Shown here: positions 1 through 12,479 of the stretch, piece by piece
How positions within the stretch are numbered: position 1 is the stretch's first letter
Layout: each line of letters starts with the position of its first letter
From: Hermatobates lingyangjiaoensis
Lineage: Eukaryota; Arthropoda; Insecta; Hemiptera; Hermatobatidae
Length of the DNA stretch: 64,000 nt
Assembly (NCBI GenBank): GCA_026182355.1
Contig: JAPFBL010000049.1
Span: 3,989,001 to 4,053,000, forward strand
Direction: 5' to 3'
Program-made: the position numbers and the translations under genes
The notes under the pieces: model-generated
Database searches by the model: none
The model's input: only the letters and a program-made list of their open reading frames with translations
What the model was told of the DNA's origin: nothing

Positions 1-1790
1 TTCATGACTTGAAGGAACAAGTGAACTTCAAAGCAGAAATTTTTATGCTTAACTGTTGGATGAATTTGGTGGAAGTTGAGTTAGGTAGAAACTATGGTTA
101 AGGAATATCTCTACACTACCTAATCCTCGTCATGAACTATAACAATACATCTCTCTGATATCTGTTTCTAAATAACTTACTAACATTTTTCATACAAAAC
201 TCTCAATACTTTATGTACATAATATAATAAATTTTGTACAGTGATATGTTACAACTGTTCCACAGCCATCATGAAGACGTAAATGAGCCTCCTTTTTAAT
301 TTTCTATTAAATGAGTAAGTGGAAAATAATGGAGGAGATTAGTTCTTAATCCTCTGGAAAGAGTGGCCTAGAGGTCGGAGCATTCGATATTTCAATATTC
401 ATCGTCCTCAGAAGAAGTGTAGCATTTGGCTGATGTAGTATTGTTCACAGAAAACGCGCACGCACGTTCCAGTATTACCACACAATGCCGGAGGTAGAAA
501 TAATAACTAAATCAATATAACTAAAAAAATGTCGATTGGTATACACCAACTTTCCTATAAGTCAGCATAATAAAAAAACGCATTGAAAATCAATATTGTG
601 TAGGTTTCATTTCAATGTAGTTATCGTATGGACGTACCAAAGTGACAACAAACTTATGAATTATCATTTTAAGAATTGGTTCTAGTTTCATTAGTTATAA
701 CTTGGTTGGTAGATTGGTTCATATACATTTCATTAGTTATAACAAACTTGAATTTATTGATCCATAACAATTTGACACGTTATTATTATTTTTGTTGTTA
801 TTATTATCATTATTTTTTTTTTTTTTTGATACATGAGGATCTCAGTATCATTGGACTAGTGCGCACCGTGACCATGCCAGTGCTATTTAGCTTTTATTTG
901 TCGTTCATAAAGTCAACATTAGTTTTCAAGTTCTTTATTGAGCTTTTTAATTGCCCTTGAATAAGTATCCCTCACTTCTCTTGATTTTACTTATTATTGT
1001 AAAAAATCTTTAACCTCTTAAAGGCGATTGACTAGCATTCACGTAGAATGTATACAAAGGTTTCTGCCCCTTCTAAAAAGACTCCATTCTTCGTATTAGT
1101 AAATTACAGCCTGCATAAGTGGTAGATAAAGTTTCGTTAATATTACGGAATATTAATATTAAATTTTTAAACACATTTTATATTCTTCTTTCTTCATCCA
1201 TTCTTCAAATTTATTCGTAAGAAAGTTGGAAGTTTTATTATTAATTTTCTAACAGTAGGTACACAAGATAAGAACATCATTCTTGAAATCAGAATCATCT
1301 AACCCAGCAGAGCATTCCGATCACTTCTTCGCCCTTGTATAATATATATGATACGTATTTGACAACATATATGCCAAACTATGTTGTCATTAATATTTCG
1401 TTATAAATAATTTTGAACATTTCATTTCACATTGAGGAATTTCTATTTCGTACCAATCCCAATACTGCAAATTACCTCTCTCTTGATAAAAATATGTAAG
1501 TGGGGAGACACGTTAAAAATCTTTTCTTAAAATCACGCTTGCCTTTGTAGTTTATTAAGGAAAATTTGTGGAAAAAAATATTGATATGGGTTGAGACCCT
1601 ATATTATAAAAAAGAATTTTATTCGCCATGAAGAAATGAAAGAATTAATTTCTGTATAACTATTTTGAGCCAAAGTCAATCACACTATAAATTTTACTGC
1701 AAAATTAACCTTTTAGGTCACTGAAAAATTCTGAGTTTTTTTTTCAAATAATGCTGTAGTCAGTTTCATAATAATCTCAAAGTTTCAACA
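1..1790. other. AT-rich sequence without a recognisable gene
   Basis: Only short chance ORFs occur on both strands. A T-homopolymer lies near 809-828. I see no splice-bounded conserved peptide and no transposon hallmark. Confidence 0.6.
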
Positions 1791-1857
1791 TTCTAGAGTT
1801 GTTGAAAAAAAAAACATTCTAGAATGTTTTGAAAATATTCTAGAAAAAATTCTAGAG
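1791..1857. promoter_or_regulatory. Cluster of TTCTAGAA/TTCTAGAG palindromes (HSE-like)
   Basis: Four copies occur at 1791-1798, 1817-1824, 1838-1845 and 1850-1857. TTC-NN-GAA is the core unit of heat-shock elements, and the copy at 1817 continues with two-base spacers into TTT and AAA triplets. No downstream gene is visible, so this may simply be a repeat. Confidence 0.25.
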
Positions 1858-2039
1858 TAGGAAAAAAAATTGTTTAAAATCACATATTCACATATAAAGT
1901 TACTTTTCATTATGCAATGATGCCCAAAAACAATAGGGCATATCCTCACTATAGGACCAATTTTCGGGTTCAATACAAATTTTTTCATTAAACGGTGCAC
2001 GTGGGCTGTACCGTGCTCAAAAATCATTTAACTATACAG

Positions 2040-3030
2040 GTTAATTCTTGCAAACACAGGGCTCCTCGAAAGTTCTTAAGGTAACAATTGGTAGTACTAA
2101 CAGAGATCTACACGTATTTGAGGAGTTAGATATGGAAACAATCATTAAAACCAAGGCCATGAGAATCATGGATGACCATGAATAAGTTGATAACGACCAT
2201 GTGGCAATTCACAGGAAGGCATAGGAAGTTTAGGTTGTATGAAGATGTTTATAGTAGCCATTATTGCTAAGGTTGGAGATGAAATTACAATTGAGATAGA
2301 TAATATTGAATGTTTGACAGCTACAACGCCAACACTTCATGCCATTAGGAATATTAGGAAGCTTTATAATAATATGGAAAAAAACACTCTTTAGATGGGT
2401 GGAGGGGGGGGGGGGCTATTAGTAAAAAGAGTATTGTAAGAAACAGGAAGAAGGGGATATAAGAGAGAATTATATAAAATTATGTTATACATCCTATATA
2501 GGAAAGAACTATACTAAAGAACTCATATATACTAAAGAATAACAGTTGAAAGGGACCGTAACCTCTTTATACAAATTGACTTGGATCTCGGGATTATTAT
2601 CCCTCTAACAATAACAGAGGGATGGCGACTGTCATAAAGAAGGTACTCCTCAATATTTGTGGGTTCAATATCAGGCAGATGGAGGACTGGTATTATCGAG
2701 GGTGGAGAATGAAGTGAAGGAGGTGGAAGAGGGAGTAATATTAATTGACATATTACCCGCAATCACTTTGTTGGGCATTTGATGGGAAAAAGAAATAGGG
2801 AAGTAAAATTATTTAAAATTAGCAGGAAAAATTTAGATCATGTTTATTATGAGGCCAAAAGAAGAAAATGTTGCCAGTATAGCGGTAGTGCAGGAGACAG
2901 TGGTATGGCCGAGAGGCCATAAGGTCAAAACATGTTGTGCAAGCGTTGAAGAAATTATGAACTGGTAGGGAAATCTTGTTTCAATTTAGCCATGAAAATA
3001 TTTGAAAAAGAAGATAACTATTAGCTCAAA
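2040..3030. other. Less AT-rich segment, unrecognised, possibly a retroelement relic
   Basis: Base composition is more balanced than the surroundings. Plus-strand frames contain protein-like but stop-broken stretches, for example VVQETVVWPRGHKVKTC near 2890-2945. A G-run lies at 2404-2415. I could not assign it to any family. Confidence 0.3.
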
Positions 3031-3047
3031 AATAATAAAAACCTTCA

Positions 3048-3150
3048 ACTTATAATATACCAACTATATATTTATTATTATATATATATAAAATTTATAT
3101 AATATAATATAATTAATATTATATATATATATTATATATAAATCAAACGA
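3048..3150. repeat. AT low-complexity tract
   Basis: Runs of TATATA and AATATAAT make up almost all of the interval. No coding potential. Confidence 0.8.
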
Positions 3151-3552
3151 TCCATAGCATTCTATATTAAATTATAACGAAAGCAATACAAAGCTGGACA
3201 CTGACGACGATTGTTGAAATAAGAAGTGAGTTATGTTTGCGTCTATGACTCCACAACAAAGAAAAAAAAATCACTAATTTAAAAGAAAAATAAAAACTAT
3301 GTAAGGTTTTGAGGCGGCTTGTTGTAAAAGGTTATTGTATATGTGCATTATATATAATATATATTTATACACATAAAAGTTTCACTATAACACACGACTC
3401 TATAATCAAGGAAATCGCACTTAAAGTGGAAAAGAAATTGAAACAGATCTTTAGTACTTGGGAGTGTTCTCGATTTTAAAATAACTATTGAAGTTGGGGA
3501 AACAAGAAGAGAAGGAGAGAAAGAAGTATAAGAGTTGGCGTTGTAAACAAAA

Positions 3553-3630
3553 CAATATTTCCAATCAAACCAAAACAATTTCCAATCAAAATATTCCAAT
3601 CAAAGCAATATTTCCAACCAAAATAAACAT
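3553..3630. repeat. Degenerate short tandem repeat around TTCCAATCAAA
   Basis: The phrase TTCCAATCAAA or close variants occurs four times (about 3558, 3578, 3593 and 3613), separated by CAATA or AACAA spacers, giving a unit of about 15-20 bp. Confidence 0.6.
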
Positions 3631-3767
3631 GCCAATCAACTCAACATCTGGTAAAAAAGTGGGCAAGAAACAGTTAGGGAACAAATTGTCTGGCAACCTT
3701 CTTTACCAAATGTTCATCAATTTTTAGTAAACCAGGACTGACATTAATAAGTCATGAAAATTATTTT

Positions 3768-4160
3768 TTATGATATAAGATTCAATAATATTACGTCTAA
3801 TGATGGACTTCTTGTATTAATACTTTGACCAATTCCCAGTTTATAGAAATGTTTAAATTTACTAGTATGTAGAAATAAAACATTAAATGTTTCTGTCAAA
3901 ATACTATATTTATGCTGTTTAATACGTGTAACCATTCCTTTATCCGTTTTCCAATAATACTTAAGCTTGCAATCGTTGCAGGGAATAGAATATACACACC
4001 TTTCACTTCTACTCATCGAATATCTTCCTAGGTAACTCTTTATATTTTGACCATTCTTGAATACGGTAGTAATATTAAATTGTTTTAAAAAAAACGGAAT
4101 GCCCACTAGTGCATTACTGAAAGAGTAAAGTAATTTAGCAGGGTTAAAAACTTCTTTCAC
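3768..4160 (-). pseudogene. Penelope-like element fragment: RT end and GIY-YIG endonuclease
   Basis: A 130-residue minus-strand frame contains NITTVFKNGQNIKSYLGR followed by ERCVYSIPCNDCKLKYYWKT and RIKQHKY. The order linker, CVYxIPCxxC, YYxxKT, R...H matches the GIY-YIG nuclease at the C-terminus of Penelope-like retroelements, with the second motif decayed from YIGKT to YYWKT. The upstream RT domain is absent. It differs clearly from the copy at 43.7-44.5 kb, so it represents a second lineage. Confidence 0.65.
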
Positions 4161-5785
4161 TTATAGCGCCAACTCCTACTCCTCTTTGCCTTTTGACAAC
4201 GAAGTAACATTCAAGCATGAACTCCTCCATTTCTTTTATTACTTTTAGTGGTGATTTCCTTGATATATATAAATATGCGAGTCCTTTTTCAATAAACTAC
4301 CTCGAAAAACCATAGAACTTTTTCATTTTTCTATTGATTTTGTGGTGACTTCTTTAATTATATATACATATATAGGCAATAACATAAAGAAAAGAACACA
4401 GACAATGACAAACAAAACTCAGTCGTCTCAAAAAAATTTGAGGTGTTTTCATTCTTTATGTAAAACCTTGAAGTTTGAAATCAGAGCTTTAAATACAATA
4501 ATTATAAAATAATTGAGAAGAAATACGATTTTGTCCGTTGTTTGAATAAGCATTTACTATAGCTTTTAAATATAAAGTAGAAATGAAAAAAACTTAAAAA
4601 GTTGTATTTATCAAGTTAATATTTTTTGACATGTAATATATAGTTAAATGAAACATTCATTTTATGAATACCAAACATATATTTAAAAAAGATAACCATT
4701 TTTGATAAGAGCAGTAAGAAACTAAATTCAAGTTCAGTTTAGCTTAAATAAAAATAAATTTATTACATTAGATCATATAAAATTCATTGGTCGAAATTCG
4801 TCGTGCGAATAGAGCAAGGTCTTTGAGCAATGATAGTTCGTATCCAAAGACAATGCTTTTACTTGACCATATTGAAGAATGTATGCTAGAAAGAAACTCT
4901 CACCTGTTGCTTGAAAGAAGACGTCTCGACTGAAGGCAGAACGGTATTGAAACAAAAGGTTGAAGAAGGTTTATTGATCACAATCCATTTACTGTTTGTT
5001 AATATTCAAAACAGTACAAAGTGGCGGGAGCATGTGAAATGTTAATGCTTGTGTCAGCTATCCTGGAAAGCGATTGAAAGGAAATATTAATATAAGACTT
5101 TCCGTGACCCCTGTCTTCATACAACATTAAAACTTTTTTTTGGAAATGGTGACGCGGAGCGGGAGGGGCTGGTAGTGGGGTTTGGAGTGAAGCCATAGAG
5201 GTCGTGGTTACATATGAAGCCCCCTGGAGCCGCGTTGCCTCGAGACGGTGCCAAACAAACGCCCTCGATCAAACTTATATTACACGCTTCCTCCAACCCA
5301 ATCTATTAAACATGATCCCCTGACCCGTTGAAAGAGTACCACCACCCTTCACACTGGATATGCATGACTCAGGCAGAAAGAGGGGAGCACCTAATGACAC
5401 TCTTACTTTTTCAGTTATTTGAAAGTAGGTTCCTATTGTTATTACATTATATGTGATCTATATTCATTAAAATTTATGATGAACAATCAATTTGTCCTCG
5501 AATAAATATTTCATCTGTTCTACATAAGAAAGTTTCAACCCACTGATGAAAAGAAAAAAACAAAAATAAAATCAAGAAAAATTGAAACCACCACCACGAA
5601 TTTCACAATATTACTTCGTGTATACAATGTTCTTACCATTTTATGAGTACAGTATATTAATCAATAAAAAAAATCGATTAAACATTTTTCAAAAACGACA
5701 TGCATTGGGGGAGACCTAAATCATTTGTTACATTTTTATTATGCAGAGAAATAAATTTAAATGATTTGAAAATTTCAAAAAATTA
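4161..5785. other. AT-rich stretch with a GC-richer patch at about 5100-5330; no gene recognised
   Basis: The patch at 5100-5330 includes GCGGGAGGGGCTGG and CCTCGAGACGGTGCC and stands out from its surroundings, which hints at a transposon fragment. No protein motif is readable in any frame. Confidence 0.45.
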
Positions 5786-5789
5786 ATGT

Positions 5790-6240
5790 AAAAATCTGGA
5801 GTGACCTCTACACTCAACTTTTCTATAAGCAAACATAATATTCACACTTCTTGGGTATATAACAATGTTCTATTTAGGTATAATATAAATATCCGCATGG
5901 GCAATATTAATTAGTCTTTCATTCCTGGAGGTAGTACAGGAATCAATAGCAATTGATCCACTTACTATCAATATATACGATTATTTTTATATACATATAA
6001 TACCATTATTATAACTACAGCAGTAATAACATTTTTGAAAAACGAAAGTGTAGATTTCGTGTTACGACATAATCCCTTACAAGAGAACATTACTTTTGTT
6101 CCAATAGCCAGTGGATCTCTTACATTGCTCACCTGACCTCCTTCTACATTGAATATTTAAGTAGATGTAGTAATGTGACCTCCTTCTACAAATTTGCCCA
6201 TTTAAAACTTGAAAATATACCTATTTCATAATGTAATTAC
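5790..6240 (+). repeat. Interspersed repeat family X, copy A
   Basis: It begins AAAATCTGGAGTGACCTC and runs through CTTCTTGGGTATATAA and TTAGTCTTTCATTCCTGG. The same order of phrases recurs at 7020, 8400, 18230 and 24860. Copy A is cut short at the CCATTTAAAACTTGAAAA phrase. Confidence 0.8.
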
Positions 6241-6570
6241 CAAAATATTTATTCTCAATATACATTCACACTAACCTTATAACAGAGTACAGCCCGCAGG
6301 AAAAAGATAACACTCGCTCAGAGTAAATTGGTATATATGATTTTTTACAAAGGGAAAGAAAAATGATTTTTATTAAATACTAGGAAGCCATAAAATTTCC
6401 CAGTGTAATAATTCTATAAAAGAACAAAAATGTAAAACATAATCTAAATTTGAAAACATCCATTGAAGATAAATAAATGTAATTATCCTACATCTTAAAT
6501 TAAAAATTATCTTAAAACGACTCTTTTTCTTAGATGTTTCTGACATTTTTCAGATAAAATCTTGTAAAAT
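6225..6570 (-). repeat. Family X, inverted internal segment
   Basis: In reverse complement this matches the X segment around 8760-9060. It includes GAGCGAGTGTTATCTTTTTC and TGGCTTCCTAGTATTTAATA. It abuts copy A in the opposite orientation, so the local unit is a rearranged inverted repeat. Confidence 0.75.
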
Positions 6571-7019
6571 CTTTCTAAGTTCATACATTTAAAAACATTT
6601 TCTGTCTTCTCCATAGAGATTTTTTTTTCTTTCCAGTGAGCATGATATTTTTTCCTCTACATTTATAGTCTAACTCACCTACTCCATATCCGTATCATGT
6701 AGGCTAGCCTTTATTATATTTACTCTAGACTGGTACTGCGTACTATTAATAATTCGATCTAGTTTGGATTATAGAATCCTGCTACAGTGTAAGGTAAACC
6801 AAAGAATTTCAAAATGGTGTTGCTGACTTCATCTTTACTTATGATGACTATTTGCCCCCCCTCAACAGGCACACAGAAGAAATTTTTGAACCTATATGAG
6901 TTTTGTAGAAGCACATTTTATTACCTTATTGTAGGTTACGATGCAAATGGTGTCACCATGTTATGTGATGCAACTTTTGATAATTGTATACGTGGTGAGA
7001 CTTTAACTGTTGGCTAATG

Positions 7020-7760
7020 TTGACATTATTAAAAATCTGGATTGGCCTACACTTAACTTTACTATATTATAACTTCTTGGGTATCTAATATATAATGTCT
7101 CATTTAAGCATAATATAAACGTCTAAATGAGAGATGCTTATTAGTCTTTCATTCCTGGAGATAGTACCGTTAGTGATTGTCCGTATCGTATTTTTATATA
7201 TCACACCACTCATTAGTATAACTACAGGAGTAATAACATTTTTGAAAGGCCAAAGTGAAAATTTCCTGAAAAGACAATCTCCTGCAAGAGAACATGGCTT
7301 TTGTTCCAATAGTCAGAGGATCTCTTACATAGTTGACCTGACCTCCTTCTACATTGAATATCTAAGACAAATTTTCCCATTTAAAACTTGAAAATATTCC
7401 TATTTTGTCTGAAAAATGTCAGAAACTTCTAAGAAAATATGAAATATTAAGATAATTTTTAATTTGTGTTTTTAAAAAAAAATCTCATTCTTTCCATTTG
7501 TCAAAAATCATAAAAATCCAATTTACTCTGAGCCAGTGTTATATTTTTCCTGCGTACTGTACTCTGTTATAAGGTTGCTGTAAATATATACTGAGGAAAA
7601 ATATTATTTGTAATTAGCCAGTTTCACATGCTTAAATCAAATTTAAAGCTGGCTTTTCAGTATGATTTAAAACTATTATAGCTGGTATCAAGAAATTTTT
7701 GAAAATAGAAGATATGAACTATTAAACTAGAATAGTAAAAAAAAAAAGAATATTTGTCAA
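7020..7760 (+). repeat. Family X, copy B
   Basis: Starts AAAAATCTGGATTGGCCTAC and follows the X order to the GCCAGTGTTATATTTTTCC region, with an internal deletion near 7450. An 85-codon frame (7134-7391) lies in the part that is also open in copy D, but there is no recognised product. Confidence 0.8.
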
Positions 7761-7979
7761 GAACATTTTAAGAAAGAGTCTATTCCACGCACTTCAATAT
7801 TATTCAAGGTTAATATGATTCATAAAAAAAATGTACATCTGATATTAAGTTTTTTCAGGGGTGCAACATATTGATTGATTAGAGCATTTTGGTAGACAAA
7901 AAGATCATACCACGGAAAACATCAGAAATTATATGTTTCATTAACTTTGATTATTTACATATAAGAATTTTATTCTTTT

Positions 7980-8110
7980 ACATCTCATAACTTGAAAATA
8001 TACCTATTTCATAATGTAATTACCAATATATTTCTTCTCAACATACATTCACACTAACCTTATAACAGAGTACAGCACGCAGGAAAAAGATAACACTCGC
8101 TCTTAAAAGA
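7980..8110 (-). repeat. Family X, short inverted piece
   Basis: About 120 bp nearly identical to 6190-6310, including CTTATAACAGAGTACAGC and AACACTCGCTC. It is inverted relative to the flanking copies B and C. Confidence 0.75.
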
Positions 8111-8399
8111 TATATCTTTAAGTTCTTAAATTATTTAAAACCTTTTCATTAAACCTCTAAATATCAATTTTATTCAATGGATTCACTCAAAAAATTTTTG
8201 TCAATGTAAACAATGTAAATAAATGTAAAAAAGTGCAGGTATAGCAAGTAAACCATTAGTCCAGGATCGATATTCAGTTTTTATGGTTTTATTGCTCTTT
8301 TCCGTGATTGAAATTTCATGATTTTTTTTTTATAATTGCTGACTACCTGTTCAATTTATTTTCAAAATTTCATGGTTTATTTAATGAGCTTTACTTCAT

Positions 8400-9560
8400 T
8401 AACATAAAATCATACTTCTTAGGTATATAATATATAATGTTCTATTCAAGTATAATATAAATGTCTAAATGGGATATGTTTAATCATTCATTCTTTGAGG
8501 TAGTTTTTGATAGTGATTGATCCACTTATCAATATATATATAATTATTTATGTGTAACACACCACTGATACATATAATATCATTAGTATAACTACAATAG
8601 TAATAATATTTTTGAAAAGCGAAAAGGTAGATTTCGTGTTACGAAAAAATCTCTAATAGGAGAACATGGCTATTGTTCCAATAGCAGTGGATATCTTACA
8701 TAGTTTACCTGACCTCCTTTTACATTGAATATTTAAGACAAATTTTCCTATTTGAAACTTGAATATATTCCTATTATGTCTGAGAAATGTCAGGAACATC
8801 GACAAAGAAATGTTGCTTTAAGATAATTTTTAATTAATAATGTAGGATAATTACATTTATTATTCTTCAACAAAAGTTTTCAATTTTGAATTATATTTTA
8901 CATTTTTGGTCTTTTATAGAATTATAATACTGGAAATTTTATGGCTTCCTAGTATTTAATAAAAATCATTTTTCTTTACTCTGAGCGAGTGTTATCTTTT
9001 TCCTTCTTGCTCTACTGTATTATAAGGTTGCTGTGATTGTATATTGAGAAAAAGTATATAAGTTAGCCATTTTTACATCTTCAAATCAAAGTCAATGCCG
9101 GCTATTCAGGATAATTTAAAACTTTTCTAGTTGGAAGATTGACATTTTTAAAATAATAGATAAAACTATTAAACTTGAATAGTAAAAAAAACTGGATATT
9201 TGTCAACAAACACAACTCCTCCTACATGAGGAAAGAGTCCATTCCTCACACTTCATTATTTTCCAAAGGTACTATGTTTCACGAACAAAAAAATGTTCAT
9301 CTGATAGTAAGTTTTTTCAAGGGTGCAATATATAGATTGATTAGAGCATTTTGTGAGACAAATCCATCGTACTATGGAAAGCAACAGACATTTAAGTTTA
9401 TTGATAGTGACTTTTTAGATGTAAAAATATTATTTCTCCTATATCTCATATAAGTCAATAAATTATTTAAATTGTTCCATTATAAAAATCAATTTTTTTT
9501 TTCAGTGGATTCCCTCAAACAATTTCTAAATCAATGTAAACAATGTAAATAAAAGTAAAC
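8400..9560 (+). repeat. Family X, copy C
   Basis: Runs from CATACTTCTTAGGTATATAA through CCTGACCTCC, TATGGCTTCC and GAGCGAGTGTTATC to GATTGATTAGAGCATTTTG and the TGTAAACAATGTAAATAAA end. It includes a 92-codon frame (9175-9453) whose middle (FFKGAIYRLIRAFCETNPSY) is shared with copies D and F. Confidence 0.85.
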
Positions 9561-9699
9561 AAATACGACAAGTATAGCAAATAAATCATCTAAGCCAGAA
9601 AGTCTACATGTAATATTAAGTTTTGTTCAACATTGCAACATACAGAATGATTACATGTAAACAATGTAAAAAAATATCAATAATTTGACATTCACCTCG

Positions 9700-10145
9700 C
9701 CCTTATAACTGAGACTCATTTCATAGACATGTCACGGGGTTACATACAAGGCTACACAGTGTACAGAGCCGATCACCCTGATAACACTGCTCATGGAGGA
9801 GCAACCATTTTTATAAGATCAACCCTTTCTCCCCGTCTGCTTCCTTCCTACCCCACTGAGTTAGTACAAGCATGCTCAGTTTTCTTACAAACTAAGTCAT
9901 CAATAGTATTTTGTTCTAGTTACTGGCATCCAAATAAATCTATTTCTTCCCATGACTACCAATCCTTTTTCAAAACCTTAAGTATCAAATTTATAGCAGG
10001 AGGAAATTTCAATGCTAAGCACATATAATGGGGATGCCGAGTTTCTAATCCTAGGGGATCAGTTCTTTTAAAAAATGTAGCAAACAACAGTTCAAATCTT
10101 GTCACCTTCAGGTCCCACCTACTGGCCCTTTTCCCCTTCAAAACC
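9700..10145 (+). pseudogene. Jockey-type non-LTR ORF2: endonuclease domain remnant
   Basis: The frame at 9729-10028 contains YTVYRADHPDNTAHGGATIF, then SSIVFCSSYWHPNKSISSHD and FIAGGNFNAKH. This is the apurinic-endonuclease-like domain of Jockey-clade elements (HGGxAIxI, Y.P...I, GDFNAKH with Asp replaced by Asn). After an in-frame stop at 10026 the frame continues WGCRVSNPRGSVLLK, the expected continuation. Relic only; the start is not preserved. Confidence 0.8.
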
Positions 10146-10389
10146 GCCGGATATACTAGATATCTTTATTTCTTCTCTACTTCCTTCATCTTCCTATACA
10201 ATCGACAACCTTCACTAATTCTCTTCTGACCATTCTCCAATTGTCCTTACACTCTATAACTACTCAGTACCTTATCTTCCACTCTATTCATTAATCTTAA
10301 GTAGGGTAAATTAGGGAGCTTTCCAACTTGAAGTAATTAACAGAGTCGAATTGAACGTCAGAATAAAAAAATACTGAATATATTGATCA

Positions 10390-10645
10390 GACTATATTGT
10401 CATTCACAGAGACAATGCTCAACTCAATTAACAATGCGACAGTTTATAAGCAAAAACACTGGTCAAACAAATACAAACTGCCGTCCGAAATTACAAAAAC
10501 AATCAGATCAAAAAGGATAGCAAGAAAGAAGTGGTACCAAACGAGACAACCTAGTGACAAGACAGTACTCAATAAACTGACTCACAAATTACACAAACAG
10601 ATACGATCATTTAAAGAACAAGATGAACAAAAACTTACGTAACTA
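10390..10645 (+). pseudogene. Jockey-type ORF2: linker before the reverse transcriptase
   Basis: An 81-codon frame reads LPSEITKTIRSKRIARKKWY, then QTRQPSDKTVLNKLTHKLHK. It resembles the LPxEI..LI.eKRr.Rr.WqxTR.P..K..lNrL region between endonuclease and RT in Jockey elements. Together with 9700-10145 it represents the front half of one copy. The RT core is missing. Confidence 0.7.
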
Positions 10646-10659
10646 ACTACTGCACCACT

Positions 10660-11034
10660 AGAGTAATGGAGTGATTAAGCGCCTCTAATAGCCTCTAACA
10701 TTCAACTCCGACTTTTGGCCTTCACTAGGCCACCCTGTTAACCTGCTCTATGCAGGGACAAAGGAAAGAGGAGGAGAAGGTGACCAGGTGCTGGGCCTGA
10801 CCACCTTCGTTTCACATCCTTCCTAATCCCCAAATCCCCTCCTTTTATCTCAGCCCCAATCTAAGGTGTTATGCGATCCGTGCCAAAGGATGGACGATAC
10901 AGGGGTTCCTGTATTATGAACGGAGGCTCAAGGGTATCAGGTGACACCCTTGAGTAAATAGCCTTAATCCATTATGCAGAGCTCTGCCGGAGCGGACAAA
11001 ATACGACCGATAGAGATACAGGGATTTTCCTCTC
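10660..11034. other. GC-rich block, probably an untranslated part of a retroelement
   Basis: Composition jumps to near 50 percent GC between AT-rich neighbours, with phrases such as GCAGAGCTCTGCCGGAGCGG. It sits directly between the Jockey relic and the R1 tail. No frame shows a recognised domain, so I assign it only as probable TE-derived DNA. Confidence 0.45.
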
Positions 11035-11560
11035 TGTTTTGGTATTATATCGCGCACCCAGCTTTTTTAGCCATATCGCAGATCATAATATCAAAACAGA
11101 CTGATGCCTGTTTACGTGAAAGCTCTTTCGGGAGCAACCAGCTCTAGCCGTGGATAGGGCAAACATAGCCTCCGAGATACGCCCGAGGTGGACCACGCGG
11201 AGGTGATCTTCCACGACCCTACATCACATAAAATAAAATAATATTAAAAACTCATGTAGCATAAATATATACAGTGTCAAAAGGAGAAAAAGAAAATCAC
11301 TTAAACAAACAGTAAATTAACAAACTGACAAAAGGAAATTTATTTTTCTTCTAAATGTTCAAGCACTCCTGCAGTCTTCCTGATCTTGGCGATTACGTGC
11401 ACAAACCTTAAAAACTCTTTCCCATGTGTAGATAAAGCCGTTCTGTAGGTGTTTTCCACGAACTTGCCGGTCTGCATCTGCACCTCGAGAATATGGGAGA
11501 CACTCTCCGAGGAGGCTCCACAATGCATCCACCATCCTCCCACCTATAAATAAAAAAATA
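11035..11560 (-). mobile_element. R1-clade element, 3' tail fragment
   Basis: On the minus strand, the coding end (11577-11340) reads CGASSESVSHILEVQMQTGK in a frame closely matching the C-terminal zinc-knuckle region of the 54.5-55.0 kb copy (GAPSESVAHILEVCPRYAR). It is followed by the same 3' untranslated sequence (TACATGAG..., GTCGTGGAAGATCACCTCC, CGAAAGAGCTTTCACG) ending near ATACCAAAACA. It is severely 5'-truncated, and no target duplication is obvious. Confidence 0.8.
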
Positions 11561-12330
11561 TTTGTCGTTTTGTTCATTTCTTAATTTTAACGGTTCACAG
11601 TATCCAAGATGAGAAATATAAATGCCACAGAATGTAATTTCCTTCTTTGCTTTTAATAGTTCTCAGTGTCAATTATGTAATGTTTAATGGTCACAGATAT
11701 AATTTCATTCATTTTTTACTTTTTATGGTTCAATATAAGATAAGATTTATCATTTAAGGTAAATAAATACGTCATACCTCCTCTGAGGTTAATTTAAATG
11801 CCACAAGTTGTGATTCCATTTTTTTTTTTTTTATTTCTACGGTTCAGTACCTAAGATGAGACTTATAAATCCACATAGTTGTAGTTTAATTCATTAGCAG
11901 CAAAAATATAAGATTATAAACTGTAGCCTTCTTCATACGTCTGATCTTACTCAGTGAACCACCCATTTTGAAAAACAAATTACAATTTTGTACTTTATAT
12001 GTTTTATCTAAATTATTGAACCATAAAGGTAAAGAATGATAAAACTACGGTCATTAAGACGTACTAAGAACCTTATTTAGCATTAAAAAAAAACTTATAT
12101 TAGATTTTAACTCCACAGAGTTTGTTAGTAATATTATTTGGGCAGTGTACTGTCTTGAACCAGCTACGTCGTCTCCAAAACTCAACTGGTTTAGGAAATC
12201 GTTCATTACAAGAGAAATTGAATTCTGTATTTATTACATTTTTTTTTAATTGATTATCTTCCAATTAAATTCATCCTTCTGAGGTAAAATGGATAAACAA
12301 ACAAAAGTCTCCACACAAATGAAGTTTTAT
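11561..12330. other. AT-rich sequence, nothing recognised
   Basis: It contains repeated phrases of the type TTTTATGGTTCAGTAT (about 11585, 11650, 11725 and 11840), suggesting an old degenerate direct repeat of about 70-90 bp. No coding potential. Confidence 0.4.
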
Positions 12331-12337
12331 TCAACAA

Positions 12338-12378
12338 CAACAACGCGTTTCGAAAACTTTGTGTTCATCATCAGGAAG
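12338..12378 (-). ncRNA. Hammerhead-like motif, family F
   Basis: Minus strand: CTGATGA, one extra T, a hairpin closed by GAA/TTC, then GAAAC-GC-GTT. This order is the minimal hammerhead core described for Penelope-like elements (very short stem III, cleavage expected after the NUH). Stem I pairing is poor, so activity is uncertain. Confidence 0.4.
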
Positions 12379-12479
12379 ACACCAAGGATGTGATGCTGAA
12401 GGGTTGGTCCAGTAAAAACAACTGGACAATGAGTTGTTTTAAACAATGAGTTGACTTAAACGATTCTTATTACTGTACA

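Noticed and set aside
676..960. 94-codon plus-strand frame near the left edge
   Set aside because: Driven by T-rich low complexity (runs of Tyr/Phe), with no motif, no splice context and no similarity to anything I know.
5790..9560. CRISPR-like or satellite array from repeated units
   Set aside because: Units are about 1-2 kb, differently truncated, partly inverted and dispersed elsewhere. This is an interspersed repeat in a eukaryotic genome.
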